64,000 nucleotides of DNA from Sclerodactyla briareus. Its lineage: Eukaryota > Echinodermata > Holothuroidea > Dendrochirotida > Sclerodactylidae. Shown here one piece after another: positions 10,690 to 22,430 of this stretch. The DNA is taken from positions 1 through 64,000 of the forward strand of contig JAODTK010005603.1 in the NCBI GenBank assembly GCA_026419785.1, given 5' to 3'. A program made the translations under genes and the position numbers. The notes under the pieces were generated by a model, which ran no database searches, was not told the DNA's origin, and worked only from the letters and a program-made list of their open reading frames with translations. The first letter of the stretch is position 1. Every line of letters begins with the position of its first letter.

Positions 10690-11600
10690 AACAAAAATCA
10701 AAAGCAAAATCTGAAAAATGAAAATGGAGAAAATGTAGGTTTTTGTGTAGGGGGTAGGGTGAGTGTCCCCTTGTCAGGAGAGCTACCACCCCCAGTAACA
10801 AAAATCGTTCGCAGGGGCCTGAGCTTCATCCTTCCTGGTCCGACAGCCGTAACAGTCGTTGTAACACGGAGTATGCTGATTTCCGTGCTGTTATCTTTGC
10901 GGCAAACCCACTTTGATACGCCGGAAGCAGGTTGAGTCCTTGCTATACGCCTGGAAGTTTCCTGATTGATGCAGCCTTCTCGATGGTTTCGAAACGAATT
11001 TACGATTGGATATACTGCGATAGTTCTTGAAAGCATCAGGATCCAATGATGGCTTTTCAGCAGAGGCACTACGTTACATTTGGGTGATTTAAATGATCTG
11101 GTAAAATACCAGCTGTTAGAGATTTGGTTATTAGTAGCCAGTTGGCAATGATCCAATGAGCCATGTCTTTGATGGGCGTTCCGGAATAATCTGTTTTTCA
11201 TTCACTTTCATTTTGGTTGGAAATTGGGCGAAGTTCTGATTTCCGCGATTTGAGAGATCTCCACAATATCATTTTCTACGAATGAATGACCTCGCCGGTT
11301 TCAATATCGCCAGTCCAGTTTTCTCTCACTTTGTTATTGAAAATGTGGTGAAGTTCAGCTAGTCTGATAAAGATTGATGGATTGAGGAAGTGCTGAAATT
11401 CATGACGCACATCTTGTCAACCCTCTTGAAGAGTCGCAGCCATCAGCGTTCAATTTATTGCTATGGCAATTTTCCTTTGTGCGTTTCCAAGCGAAGCTGC
11501 ACACAAGCAATTGACTCAGTAGGACGGGAACGTAAAATGAAGACTCATCCATATCAGTTACCAATATGCTGGATTCGATTGATTTGAAACTCGACCAAAC
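10690..11600 (-). mobile_element. L2/CR1-type retrotransposon remnant, RT N-terminal half
   Basis: The minus-strand translation reads like the fingers/palm start of an L2-type RT. Near 11,110-11,085 there is LTAGILPDH (family pattern LTAGVFPDHLK), near 11,070-11,010 VPLLKKPSLDPDAFKNYR, then near 11,005-10,960 ISNRKFVSKTIEKAAS, and near 10,925-10,870 LLPAYQSGFRKDNSTE followed by an ILRVTTTVT-like helix. Single-base shifts interrupt the frame several times. Homology fades before the AFDT catalytic box expected next, so the 3' part is missing. It interrupts the inverted duplication near its middle block. The lower limit and the 5' part (11,250-11,600) are uncertain. Confidence 0.75.
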
Positions 11601-12640
11601 AGGCCCTAACCGGACGCCATGGACACCTCTTTTTACAGAATGTTGGTTACTGCGGGATTCCAGGTGGATTGTTTGATGTTGTGTAGGGCAGCTGTAAGGC
11701 CCGGATAAACAGAGTTTGTTCCCAACTGCAGTCGTAGCTTATGCATCTTCACGTCATGTTTACGCGGTAAATTTTTATGGGAGGAATGGCCTCTGTTGAT
11801 CTCCAATGATGTTTCAACGCACTCTTCTCGAGAACAATAGGCTGTGAGGAACCGACATATATACCAGTACTCGTGGTGAGAACAACCTGGCAGACAATAA
11901 TGTGCTTACACATAGACATGGTCGATTTATCGTGTTCACAAATAGGCCTAAATAGGTCATACTCTGATTTTACTCTCATTCATGCTTGCTTTCGTTTAAT
12001 ATTTTGGTGCTGCACGCTTTTGAAACTGCCCTCCACGAACTTGAATGAACTTGACCTGTCACTAAACGATATCGTTCACATCCTCTTCATATGGGCACAT
12101 CCATAAAGGCTATCAGATTCAACAACAATGTTTGCATTCGGTTGATATCATGGCGACAATCCTGGTAGGTCTTCACATGGTTTGATTATGCGTCGGAAGC
12201 TCATAAATAATCAATACCATTTGCTGGCCGATTTGCGCCAATTCACCCTGTCACAAACTACCTGGCCAATGTTTATTTAAAATAGAATTGAATTCCAAAA
12301 CGTATCCATGGACGTGACAGGATTGGCTTCTTCATTTATTGAAACAGAATATAACCAGGAAGTCTAAAAACTTCACTACAAGAACAATATTCTTGACAAC
12401 AAATATTTTGTTACAAATCCCCGTTTCCAAAAATGACACCAACCCGACCGAAAGCAATAGGTTTGTATTAGCACAATACTAATTTCACCTTTGATGGCTA
12501 TTATTATAACTTATGGAGCTACAATACTACTAGGTTCCACTTGAATGGATCAATTAACCATCTGGATCTATTTCTGTTTCAAGGATTTCCCGAGCATTTC
12601 CCTTTAACATAGGCGAAATACCAAAGATTCATGTATCATC
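11600..12640. other. Unassigned spacer
   Basis: No feature could be supported. Short ORFs on both strands have no recognisable motif. ATCGTGTTCACAA at about 11,928 resembles the TGACCT-array unit further right but stands alone. Confidence 0.35.
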
Positions 12641-14480
12641 ATGCGGAACATACACACCCAGTATTAGTTTTACGATGGGGTCGAGTTTCTGTCTTGTTCA
12701 GAAGCTAAAATTAAGCCAATTCTCAATTTCACCAATTTTCAGATTTATTCCAGTAGAATGACCCCGGCCATCACCACAATCCCACAAACATACCTATTAG
12801 CTGATTATTCCAGATGGGACGAGATAACCGGGTTTACAGGCCGAAATTGAATTGGCGATAATATTCAATTTCAACTTCCATAATTTTCCCCCAAAATGAC
12901 CCTGGTCTTACAACCAAAAACATAGGGATCTTGTACCCTCGTAAAGAGTTACCCAAGCCTTCTGGACTCATTGTGTTTACGGACTTTGACCTCAGGTGAT
13001 CTGGTCTGACCCCTGGTCTCCCCCAATATTTAATATATAATTAGCATATTCCCAAGCAAAAACGATTCCTCCTCGAACATTTATTGTAATCATTGCAAAA
13101 AATTGCAATTAGTTGTCGTTTCACTCCCTTCACTCCCCCCCCCCCCCCCCGGCACATTGGCTCCTTCCTGAAATTTCTCCATCCTTGCGTGCCGGGCCAG
13201 CTCAACATCTTAATTCACGGATTCAAACTGCACATGACCTACCACAATTTTAATGTTGAAGTACGGACCTACCAACTAATGGTACCTTGTACCTCCCATT
13301 TTCATGTGACGTCTTCATAACCACACATTCCTTTTCCCCGACGATTGAGTCAACTAACTTCAGTGTTTATTACCTGTATGACTAAATAAATGAGCCGTTG
13401 GATAATGCCCATAAATTATTAATATTTCGAATGAATGATATTGTGAGAGCATATAACAGCAAATATTTATAAAGGGTACAAATTTATTTTGACACGGCCG
13501 TAACTTCTACTTTTTGGGGCTGCCCTAAATAATGCGCTAGAAAAACATATTTATGGTTTCAAGGATGAAAAAAAATTGACCTAAATACCTCGGCCTAGAC
13601 AATTGTCCGATTTTCTGATACATGAAAGATGCTACTTTCGCTGCGTATGTCAGGGTCAGGTCGCTTTGCCCAGCTCCAACAAGTGAATCCAGGTGTTACT
13701 GTTTTTTTCTTGCCTGGATAAAATCTAAACAATAAAAAATGCCTTATAAAGTATCTGCCTTTCACCCCACCAGTCCTTACTCACACTCCATAAATGGACG
13801 ATATGGTTTTGGGGCGTTCCATGTTCCTGCAGAAAAAGTAGCCGCAAATGGTTAATCACAACATAATTGGCATGACCCCCTTCACCATTTCCCATTTTTT
13901 CGAGCAATGACCCCACTAGACAAAACACCACCGGGTTTCCTGTAATCTTCCTGAGTGGAAAAAAACAGCATACTTAATTTTAACTTGATGACCAAACCTT
14001 CTGTACTTATCGTTGTTCACTAGGAATTTCTCAGTTCACTTCTGATGGCCTCTGACCTGGCCCCAAAACTGGGGCTCTAGCACCCATCATGGTACCACCA
14101 TACCATCGTGAGCTCCGTCCATCCACATCGAATTTAAAGCTGAATTTGCCAAAATATTGATTTTTTTCACATGTTTTCTCTACCAAATTACCCTCATTCA
14201 CCCAAAAACGTGGGTTTCCTTTACTCTCCATGAGGACGCTTCACCCCAAACGCCAACTTTCAGTCTCTTCGTGGATTGTACCCTAATAACTCCCATATAA
14301 CATAAACCAGAAGCCAACAGGCTTGTGATTCCTTGACTCTTTCTGTAAAACCTATATCAGGACTCAAGTACAATGGGAGTTGTCACCCGCTCATGGTGGG
14401 AAACAAACTCTGACGAACTGCTCAATGTTTTTTGTTACCAACCACATACGGTTCCTGATACTCTTGATAAGATAGCTACA
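12640..14480. repeat. Diverged units of the TGACCT dimeric repeat
   Basis: Degenerate copies of the 14.5 kb array unit can be followed by the phrases GGGGTCGAGTT, CCAATTTTCA, ATGACCCCxG, ATAGGGxTC, TTCTGGACT and TGACCTCxGxTGA. Spacing is irregular, with non-repeat insertions and a C run at 13,134-13,150. This appears to be the older flank of the array that follows. No coding region is seen. Confidence 0.5.
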
Positions 14481-15855
14481 ACACTAATTTCAAGATTTCA
14501 GACTTTAACTCTGGTGACCTCAAACCAATAGGGTCATGTACTCATCGTGGGAGAGACACTACAAGTCTTAGCTTTAATTCATCCAGGTGGGTTTGAGTTA
14601 ATGTGTTCACAACCAAAATTGGCCAATTATTGACTTTTCCATAATTTTCTATGTTTGACTAAAATTCACCCCCGAACTATACCAGAACAATAGGGTTCCT
14701 GAACTCCCCTGAAGAAATCTACACACAAATTTGAACCCGATTAGACCAACCATTCTGACTTTATCATGTCACTGTAAGGTTGTCAGACTTTGACCTCTGT
14801 GACCCTCAGATGACCTCTGACCTGACCCCCCAACAAAAGGGTTCATGTAATTATCATGAGGAACACACATACCAAGCAAGTTTAGCTTCATCCTCCAGGT
14901 GGGGTCGGTTATCGTGTTCACAAGCCAAAATTGGCCCATCATTGACTTTTCACAAATTTTCTATTTTTACCAAAATTTCCCCCCCGACCTATCCCAAAAA
15001 CAATAGGGTTCCTGGTACTCTCCCCATAGAAAGCTACACACCAAATTTGAACCCGATCAGACCAACCTTCTGGACTTATCGTGTTCACCGAGGTTTTCAG
15101 ACGTTGACCTCTGTGCTCTCAATGCACTCTAACCTTGACCCCAATAACAATAGAGTGCCTGTACTCATCATGGGGAACAACACAATACCAAGTATGAGCT
15201 TCTTCCATCCAGTGGGGTCGAGTTATTCGTTTTCACAAGCAAAATTCCGCCAATCATTGACTTTTCACAAATTTTCTATTCTTCAACCAAAATTCACCCC
15301 CGACCTATACCAACACAATAGGGTTCCTGTAATCCCCATAAGAGATGTTACACACCAAATTTTGAGCCCGACCAACCACCATTCTGGACTTATCGTGTTC
15401 ACAAGGTTTTCAGACTTTGCCTGCTGTGACCTTCAATGACCCTGACCTGACCCCAAAACAATAGGGTTCATGTAAACCATCATGGGGAACATACTAGCAA
15501 GTTGATCTTCATCACTTCAGGCTGGGGTCGTGTTCTCGTGTTCACAAGCCTAAATTGGCCAAATCATCTGGACTTTTCACAAATTTTCTATTTTTGACCA
15601 AAATTCACCCTCGACCTCTACCAAAAACAATAGGTTCCTGTACTCCCCATAAGAAGGCAACACACCAAATTCAACCGAATCAGACCATCCATTCTGGGAC
15701 TACGGTTCACAGGTTTTCAGATGTTGAACCTCTGGTGACCTCAGATGAGCCCTTACCTTACCCCAACACAATAGTTTCTGTACTCATCTGGGGAACACTT
15801 ACCACGTATGAGCTTCAATCCATCCAGTGGGGGTCAATTTATGTGTTCACCAAGC
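14480..15855. repeat. Tandem array, about 310-base dimeric unit rich in TGACCT
   Basis: The landmark ATAGGGTTCATGTACTCATC recurs at about 14,527, 14,833, 15,150, 15,462 and 15,769, giving periods of 306, 317, 312 and 307. Each unit contains a second, similar half with AATAGGGTTCCTGTACTCCC and ATCGTGTTCACAAGG, so the unit is an old dimer of about 155-base halves. Junctions carry TGACCTCTGACCT (DR1 spacing, at 14,811-14,823). Related units lie at 25,040-25,470, 46,100-47,320 and 54,980-56,100. The 219-residue ORF over 14,780-15,439 is a repeat translation. Confidence 0.85.
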
Positions 15856-15859
15856 CTCG

Positions 15860-15965
15860 TCACAACCCATACACAACCACACATACATACCTCCCACACA
15901 CATACACACATAACACACACACTGGCATGACTGCATAGATTCCTCCGACTTCGTCAAGGAATCAA
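15860..15965. repeat. CA-rich microsatellite followed by GATTCCT hairpin
   Basis: The array ends in an imperfect CA tract (15,863-15,922). It is followed by GATTCCT (15,938-15,944), a 12-base loop and AGGAATC (15,957-15,963), a perfect 7-bp inverted repeat, then CAAAA. The same cassette (array, CA tract, CATAGATTCCT hairpin) recurs at 42,938-43,037 and 51,979-52,081. Confidence 0.7.
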
Positions 15966-16169
15966 AAATAATGGTTTGCTATCAAAACAAACCAATATGT
16001 TCAACCACAGGATCCATACCCGCATTACCGAGAATTAACTGTTTGCTACGAACCATGTATTTTTGTCGTAGGGAAAGTTTTATTACAAATTTTCAAACAA
16101 CGTCATGTATTGACGCGTTCCCTTCACTTTTTACTTACAGTTTTTCTTTCTGCAATTCTGTAGTAGGTA

Positions 16170-16560
16170 ACGTTGTAACATGACTTTTACACATTCATAA
16201 ATTTGAACGCAATTCTCAAAATTCACTTCTAGATCTCGAATTATCTTTATATTATTCAGTAACCAGCAATTTTCTATCGCCCATGCAGTTGCCATGCCGT
16301 ACCGAGAGGTTTGTCTTGGATGGAGAGGGGGTGGGGGTTTGGAGGTGGAGCCCAAGCGTAGCGCGCCGTGACAAATTGCCCCATCCTCCCTTTTGACAAA
16401 TAGGTACAATTTATGAGCCTCTAGACACATGCTGCTGCAATATTTTGCTAATAAACAGCTGCGAAACCTCTACTGAACTGGAAAACAAAAATCAGTTTTT
16501 GTGTTAAAATTTATCGATCAATTGGTCATAGGGGGAAGGGGGTCTGACCACCTCCCCCGT
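16170..16560 (+). repeat. Inner block of left arm of inverted duplication
   Basis: The reverse complement matches 33,300-33,750. Shared stretches include TTGTACCTATTTG followed by AxAAGGGAGG, the segment GxGGTTT-GCAxCTGTTATTAGCAAATATT, and CAAGACAATCTCTC in front of a C-rich run. Beyond 16,560 the match with the right arm is lost, so this is taken as the innermost recognisable block. Confidence 0.7.
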
Positions 16561-17860
16561 TCTGCCCCTCCCTTGTGGTACGACCCTGGAAATTGCCCAG
16601 ATGGCAAATTTACCAGCCAATGGAGGTTTGAAACCAAATAATCTCAATTATCAATTTCGTTCAATTCATAGATTTTGGGAGATATGAATCCTTTCAAAAA
16701 TGATTGGTTGATTCGCCCTATACCTTTTTGTGGCTAAACATGAGAACGATCATTGAGTTAATAATTTTTGTCCCACCGTGGCTGCATTCTAGAAGATGGT
16801 TGTTAGTTAGTTTGGGTAGAAGCCCTCGTTATAGAAGGTTCGCATCCTAACAACTTCATTCCGTATGTGACATATCCTATATACTCGTGTACACTGTTTA
16901 TTCTCTCTCACTTGAATCATTCCCGAGAATGATTTATATATGGTTCGTATAGTTAATTGTAGGAACTAATGGAGCATATGAATTGAGTCAAAGAAATATG
17001 TTAACGCCCGAAATCCCTTCAACATGGTTCTCAGTGAGTTGGGTGTTCTTTAGGCATAAATAAACATCTAGTGTAACTCTACCTCGATATTTTCGTGTGT
17101 GGGGCAATACTCTACTTGGGCTACTAAGGTTCAACTTCCCCAGTAGTACCGTACTAACCCTATTGATTCTGAGTCAGATGCAGATCAAAGGTCAGTAGTC
17201 TGTTCAACAGTTTTCAAATCTGTAACGTTATACGTACCGGTACAGAATGCTTTGTTCGTTACAAAGATGTTTGCGAGGATAGATGGCTGGCGTTTGCTAG
17301 GTCATACTCCCATGATTATTGCTGAACCCAACGTTTTGAACAACAGTCAGAGCTATATCCATGTGAAGAACGCATGCTTGCTACAATGGTGCACTTTTCA
17401 TGTCAGGTAACCACTGTGTTGTCTTCTGTGGAACTTGAATTCATGAGAATTTTTGTTTCAATAATACCCAATGCCTTGTGTCAGGTCAAAAGTTACCAGG
17501 AATGACACTCGCGAGTGGGGAAAGAAATTCTGGTCTGTTGGGGGTATTTGATGTGAAGAGTTTATTTACACGAAATGGGGAACCCCCGCGGAACACAAAA
17601 AAAATTCTTCCTCCAAATCGCATCATTTCCGTGTTTTCGCCGAAGTTTCTGTGATCACGTGATGCAGCTCCTGTCTTTTCTTTTCGAAGTTCCCATCTAA
17701 CAGTACTACATCAATCATAAACCGGAACACTGCTTCAGGGGATTACGGTGAACACAGCTTTAGTAGATATTACGGTGAACACGGCTAAGGGGATTAACCG
17801 AGTCTTTGGCTCCCGTATGGACGCATCCAACTAGCCCACAAAAATGGTTTAAATATCACT
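16560..17860. other. Spacer, likely P450 intron
   Basis: It lies downstream (minus strand) of the donor at 17,863 and so is intronic if the P450 gene is continuous. No I-helix exon (AGxET/AGHET motif) could be found. AAAGGTCAGTAG near 17,190 is an isolated half-site. Nothing else is supported. Confidence 0.4.
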
Positions 17861-17863
17861 TAC

Positions 17864-18089
17864 CCGCGACAAAAAATGTGATGAACTCGTCCACCAAACC
17901 TATTCCATTTCAAATTTTTCTTGGCTGGCCCTCGACGGACTTGAGAAAGGGTATTTAGTATGTTGTCTGGCACCTCTCCCTCTTGTCTATCTTTCAGACA
18001 CTTCACGACAGATCCTCCCGTCCCCCCATATTTCCGAGAAATGAGAGAGGATTGCTTCACTTAGTTCGTATGATCGAGTCAATGGTTCA
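17864..18089 (-). CDS. Cytochrome P450 exon, CYP46A-like, G-helix to start of I-helix
   Basis: The minus-strand acceptor TTTCTAG is at 18,096-18,090 and the donor GTAAGT at 17,863-17,858. The translation begins EPLTRSYELSEAI and continues through DRQEGEVPDNIL, matching the CYP46A1 segment ending RGEEVPADIL. It ends DEFITFFVAG, matching DNFVTFFIAG at the start of the I-helix whose next residues (HET) bind and activate oxygen. The exon starts with one base completing a codon, which fits the two leftover bases of the exon ending at 20,459, and ends in phase 1. Two single-base frame changes are needed (after about residue 20 and around an A5 run near 17,918), probably sequence error though decay cannot be excluded. 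The exon is 226 bases. Confidence 0.8.
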
Positions 18090-20458
18090 CTAGAAATGGA
18101 GATTGGAAGTAAATGTTTATCCTTCTCATGGTTTATTTGTTCCAACATTATGCAACTATATGCGGAATCGTGATTTCTTGATATATCTTTGGCTCTACCT
18201 TTCATACCAAAAGTAGATTAGTGTCATCATAAATGTACACCTCACATCTCATGAAAATTCTCCTACAGGCCTGAAGGCAAAATACAATGCAGAACTAGTC
18301 CCCTCCTTTGTCACCAATTACTATTACATTACTTATGGTGGCACGCCTCTTCAAAGCTTGTTCGGTCACGATCGTCTCATCTCTTTCTCTGCCATAGGCG
18401 TATAGGCCTTATGGTTTACCTCTGTCATGATGAGTCCTGTCCATTCTGCCATGTTTTTCCACCCAGGTGCCTTCTGGACGTCTCTACCCCTCCTTCCATT
18501 GCATTTTGCCTTAGATTGATGGTTTTGGATTTACTGTGCTCTGGGTGATATTTTCCAAGTATTAACCTTTCTCCTCTTGATTAGTTTTTAGTAAGCATCT
18601 CTCCTCTCGCTGGGACCATATTATGGACCCCGAACATGGTATGAGTTCCATATCTGTTCCATATCTTTCTATTTCTTTCTATAAAGCCAAAGCGTTTTTT
18701 CCACTTTGCACGCTTGTCCATAACCACTGTAGATAACATGTGCCAAACCCACTCACCAATGGTAGGGATGGTCTATGCTGGTAATTGGAAGTACGATAAC
18801 TCCCGGTTATGTGATTGATTATTCACAAGAGAAGCTCGGATCAATCCTACCATGAAATTAAGTCATTCGCACTTTGCCCTACGACATGATTATGCCTTTC
18901 GAACTACCGTTTCTATGTTCTTTCCAGTGGAGGTGTGCTCCCCTCCCCTTGACTACGTCCTCGAACGGGGTCGCTTAAAGTGAGTAGTTCGAAAGAACGG
19001 GCACTGGAGTAAATCACTTCCTATTTGCAACAAGTCTGCCTGCCTACTTTGAGCCTTGCTCAGCCTCTTTTCATGCATGAAGCACCTGCCACTTCCCCTC
19101 TGTTTCATCTGGATATGGTGGGAGTTTGCCCCCGCGGTCCCCTTCACCGGGTATTTCATCCAGCTGGTAATCAGTGGTGCTAATGTTGTCGGCCACATGA
19201 TCCAAATACGCTAATCGAAGTGATGATAACACGTAATTACTGGCGGTTCTCGGCTCTGATCAACATAATTTCTTCCTCGAGATATTTTTGTCAGGTTTGT
19301 TTGAACAGTTGGCAAGACCTTACCTGGAGTAGTCCGTGCGATGGCGAAATCCTATCTCTCGGAAGATAATTTCAATTGAGAACGTTTCAAATCTGGCCAA
19401 CCTAGGTAACTCCGAGCATATCTGATCCAATACAATTGTGAGAAACGACTGAAGCGTTCATTTTGATTGGTTGGAGCCAAGGGCGAATTCCGAGGTATTT
19501 ATTCTGTTCTCACAATTGTTTATGGTGTCAATAGCCTTTCCACCGACTTTCTTTGATGATTCATGTTGCCACTGATAAGGGGTCCTCGTCACAAGCTCCG
19601 TGAACATCATGTGCAGGTTATATATTCGGAAAGTTTTTGTTCTTTCAGGAGTGGATCAGTGAGTGTTATACCCTCAGAACAGTTCGCCAGATTGTTTTTT
19701 TCAATGGAATTGTTAGGGAAGGTTTTTTCATTTCCTTTTCTTTGGTCTCTCATTTTGTGGTTTCTTGATGATTATCTTACTTGGTTAGTACGGTACTCAT
19801 GGCCGATGTCGCTGCCTTTTCCCACAACCAACCAGGCTGTCGACCATAAGCCAGTCTCAAGTCGCATGCTCACCCACAGAACAGTTTGGGGAAATAGACC
19901 GACTCGGTCAGATCCCCTCCTAGCAATAACCTTTTACGCTTATTTTTAAACTGTCACCACTATTTGAAAAACGCCAACCATTCATTCCCTGTTTTCGGAT
20001 GTTTATTGTTGATAAGCGTGAGGGGAAATCTGTAAATGTGCTGTTGTGATGGCAGGATTCGTACTTTTGGCTAGGAGTTTCTGCACACTGTACTTTGCCA
20101 GTCGAACTGCGGTCATTCCCCTATACCTTGAACACATAGCATTAAAAATCCTCTCATTAACTGTACTCCCGACTGGGCTTATAATAGATTTTAATAAATG
20201 TTTTTTTCTCTCTTCTCCCCAAGTACCCTACTCGGTTGCCTGATTTTTCAATGCGCTTGTTAGCCGAACTGTCCTTTCATGTCATTCTCATGAAAAATAC
20301 ATATCTCATGTTTTTGGATCTGGGGGCGGGGGCGGGAATGAATTTGCTGTGGGGAACTCCCCGTGGTTTTTCCAATTAATGAAGTGAATTTACTCAGACC
20401 CGAATACTACCTTGACTGAGTCTGGATCGGATATTATGTTGTAGTGAGTTTTACTTAC
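18090..20458. other. Spacer, likely P450 intron
   Basis: This lies between two phase-compatible P450 exons on the minus strand. It contains pyrimidine-rich stretches and short ORFs (for example 18,953-19,198 minus and 19,563-19,949 plus) with no recognisable motif. No repeat family from elsewhere in the window was recognised. Confidence 0.5.
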
Positions 20459-20570
20459 CGCATCGTAAGGTCTAGTCGGAATATCCGCAACCTTCCTTTG
20501 ATGTTTCCATCAACGGCTTCAATAAACTTACGCTCTCCGAGAATTAGTCTTCGTCATCCCCAGAAGGCGC
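20459..20570 (-). CDS. Cytochrome P450 exon, CYP46A-like, E-F region
   Basis: The minus-strand acceptor TTTGCAG is at 20,577-20,571 and the donor GTAAGT at 20,458-20,453; the exon is 112 bases. Translation starts with AF(W)G, the conserved AFG after the E-helix (AAFGME in CYP46A1), and continues KFIEAVDGNIKG, matching the QAVKLMLEGI region. One in-frame TGA near the AFG motif disappears if one base is removed and another added nearby. The exon starts with two bases and ends with two bases, in phase with the exons on each side, and only about 140 bases separate it from the previous exon. Confidence 0.75.
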
Positions 20571-20711
20571 CTGCAAATCTTGAAAAGATCTATGTGAAAC
20601 TAATCCGCCTATGAAGCAGCGGTGGAATTATTGGCAGCCACTCACCCTCTTTTGTTTATTATTAGTGATAAAGCTAGCCCCCACGTTCCACGCCTTTAAC
20701 CCAAAACGTAC

Positions 20712-20850
20712 GTATTGCTATCACGTCGAGCGTCCCACAACGCAAGCCCTCCAATCAAAGAACCGGATTGGTCATAGTCGGCGTCCCGCTGAACTTCAAC
20801 ACCAGTTTATCGGCACTCTCGTTGAAGTACCCCATCAAATCTTCAGCTTC
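20712..20850 (-). CDS. Cytochrome P450 exon, CYP46A-like, D-E helices
   Basis: The minus-strand acceptor CAATCTACAG ends at 20,851 and the donor is GTACGT at 20,711-20,706. The translation contains LMGYFNESADKLV, matching LMETFNEKAEQLV of CYP46A1, and ends GTLDVIA, matching AMDILA. The exon ends with one base of a codon; joined to the next exon it gives DVIAxRAFG, exactly the length of DILAKAAFG in CYP46A1. One TGA in the middle and one missing base near the start (KLKDLM expected) are probable sequence errors. Confidence 0.8.
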
Positions 20851-21181
20851 CTGTAGATTGAGCATATATACAAATGACTCGTTGAGATATACTCGATTAT
20901 TCTACAGTCCAGGAACTACGTTTTTTGCTGAGAGTGACGCTCCACGCACACAACCGGGCGCACAGACACACACTGACTAATTGATCGACCTACAGTGTGG
21001 GATTTCATGGTTTGCATCAACAAAACAACACACAGAGAGAGAAGAGAAGACACCCCAATACGAAGTTGTTTTTTTTCCATTGAGGCTCTATATATCAACT
21101 TTTTCTCCCTCACCTTGGGTCAGCGAGAACAAAACTGAGAACAGTGAACAACAATCAAGCTATACAGCTGTTTCAACTTAC

Positions 21182-21343
21182 TTCCTGTGGAATGCGGGTT
21201 GAATATTCTTCGACGGACGCCCCCTTTGCATGGTTTCGTTCTGTGACCAACCGTCTCCGAGGGAATTGACACCGTAATATGGTATCCAACCTATCGAAAA
21301 AACCGGTGATCCTGGCTTGGTGTGGACGTGTTCATCACAATTC
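21182..21343 (-). CDS. Cytochrome P450 exon, CYP46A-like, B'-C helix region
   Basis: The minus-strand acceptor TATACAG ends at 21,344 and the donor GTAAGT starts at 21,181; the exon is 162 bases. It reads HTKPGSPVFS, then YGVNSLGDG (compare FGERLFGQG in CYP46A1), then in the adjacent frame LVTERNHAKG (GLVSExNYxxW) and finally IQPAFHRK (RRVIDLAFSR). The C-helix W/R region contacts the haem propionates in P450s. Frame changes after GDG and before IQP are each one base. The end phase (two bases) fits the exon at 20,850. Earlier exons (membrane anchor and proline-rich hinge) were not found. Confidence 0.75.
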
Positions 21344-21950
21344 CTGTATACTAGAGCACCTTCATTGGAGAGCAATCGGTATTCTTATTCTCTTTAATAT
21401 CCCCTATCCGACCTCTCCACCAGCAGCATAGCGTTTACTTGCAGGTTTCTGAATTTCCCTATCTAAGCTTCAACCGATATTGTGCCCATACTAAAAGAGC
21501 CAAAGTGGTCAAGTTGCCCTATCAATTCTGCCTAAACATCTCCGCAATGGGGGGGGGGGTGGGGTTTCGACTTATGCGCGACGTCAATATAAACAAGCAC
21601 GTCGGAAATTAGGAATCAGTCTGATGGAGTGAGAACAATTAATAAATGATGTATTCCTTCCACTAGTCATCTCCACACTTTTTTCCGAGTCAGACACTCC
21701 CCCTTTTCCATGCTCAATATATGATAACACCTTCGTCATTATTAAACCATATTGAGTGAGTGTCGTTAGATAATCTATATTTGACCAAATGTCTCTGAGG
21801 CGACCCTAAAGACACCGGTCTTCAAGGGAGAGGTATCGCCGGTCCACAAACCAGGTCAAAAATGGAAATATTATTTTCCAATGTAGGAGGTGTCTGTAGT
21901 GAGGAAATTAGGCAGATTTGAACCTAATTAGACTTCTTGGAATGAAGTTA
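21344..21950. other. Spacer upstream of P450 exons
   Basis: Contains a G run at 21,550-21,559. No exon for the P450 N-terminus (proline-rich PGPP hinge) was found on the minus strand. Nothing else is supported. Confidence 0.4.
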
Positions 21951-22430
21951 GTCCATTAAACCACACAAGTTTTCATGGAAAATCGAACAAACTTTGAAAA
22001 TCCTTGCATCATACTTATGCAAAGAAACGACACACTGAATGAACGCAGTGGACCTCCAGCTATGTTTAAACATTCCAGGCGAAATGTAAACCCTACACCC
22101 ACCAGGGTTCTAAACTCTACAAATTTTTGAAATTTCGCATAAATTATGCGAATCAACAGGGTTTGAAAATAACATCCAGTGACCCGGAATCTATTTGAAC
22201 ATTTTGGAACTGAGGTAAAAGCCATACCCAACTGGTTTCATGGAACCCCAACCAACTTTAGGATTTTCACGTAAATTCTGCAAATTAAAACCACATCGAA
22301 TGAAGTTCGGAACATACGGAGGTAGGACCCTTTTCCCAGTTCTAAAATCCCACAACTTCGAAAGCTCGAAGCTAAAAATATGCAAATTAGACGGCGTAAT
22401 CAGCATACCTTACATTGAAATCTAATCAGT
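21950..22430. repeat. Degenerate tandem repeat, about 130-150 bases
   Basis: Imperfect units share CATGGAAxxxCxAxCxAACTTT, then ATTTCGCATAAATT-ATGC and CGAATGAA (about 21,975-22,055, 22,105-22,165 and 22,238-22,305). The plus- and minus-strand ORFs over it are repeat translations. The period is uncertain because units are diverged. Confidence 0.45.

Noticed and set aside
10698-11201. 167-codon minus-strand frame as a host gene
   Set aside because: Shifting-frame translation shows it is the RT of an L2/CR1-type element, not a host protein.
14780-15439. Longest open frame in the window (219 codons, plus strand)
   Set aside because: It lies entirely within the 310-base tandem array and its peptide repeats every unit; a repeat translation, not a gene.
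14480-15855. Regular repeats as a possible CRISPR array
   Set aside because: The repeated unit is continuous and about 310 bases long with no short repeats separated by unique spacers, and the DNA is animal-like.
19563-19949. 128-codon plus-strand frame
   Set aside because: No recognisable motif, no splice or promoter context, and it lies within the presumed P450 intron on the opposite strand.
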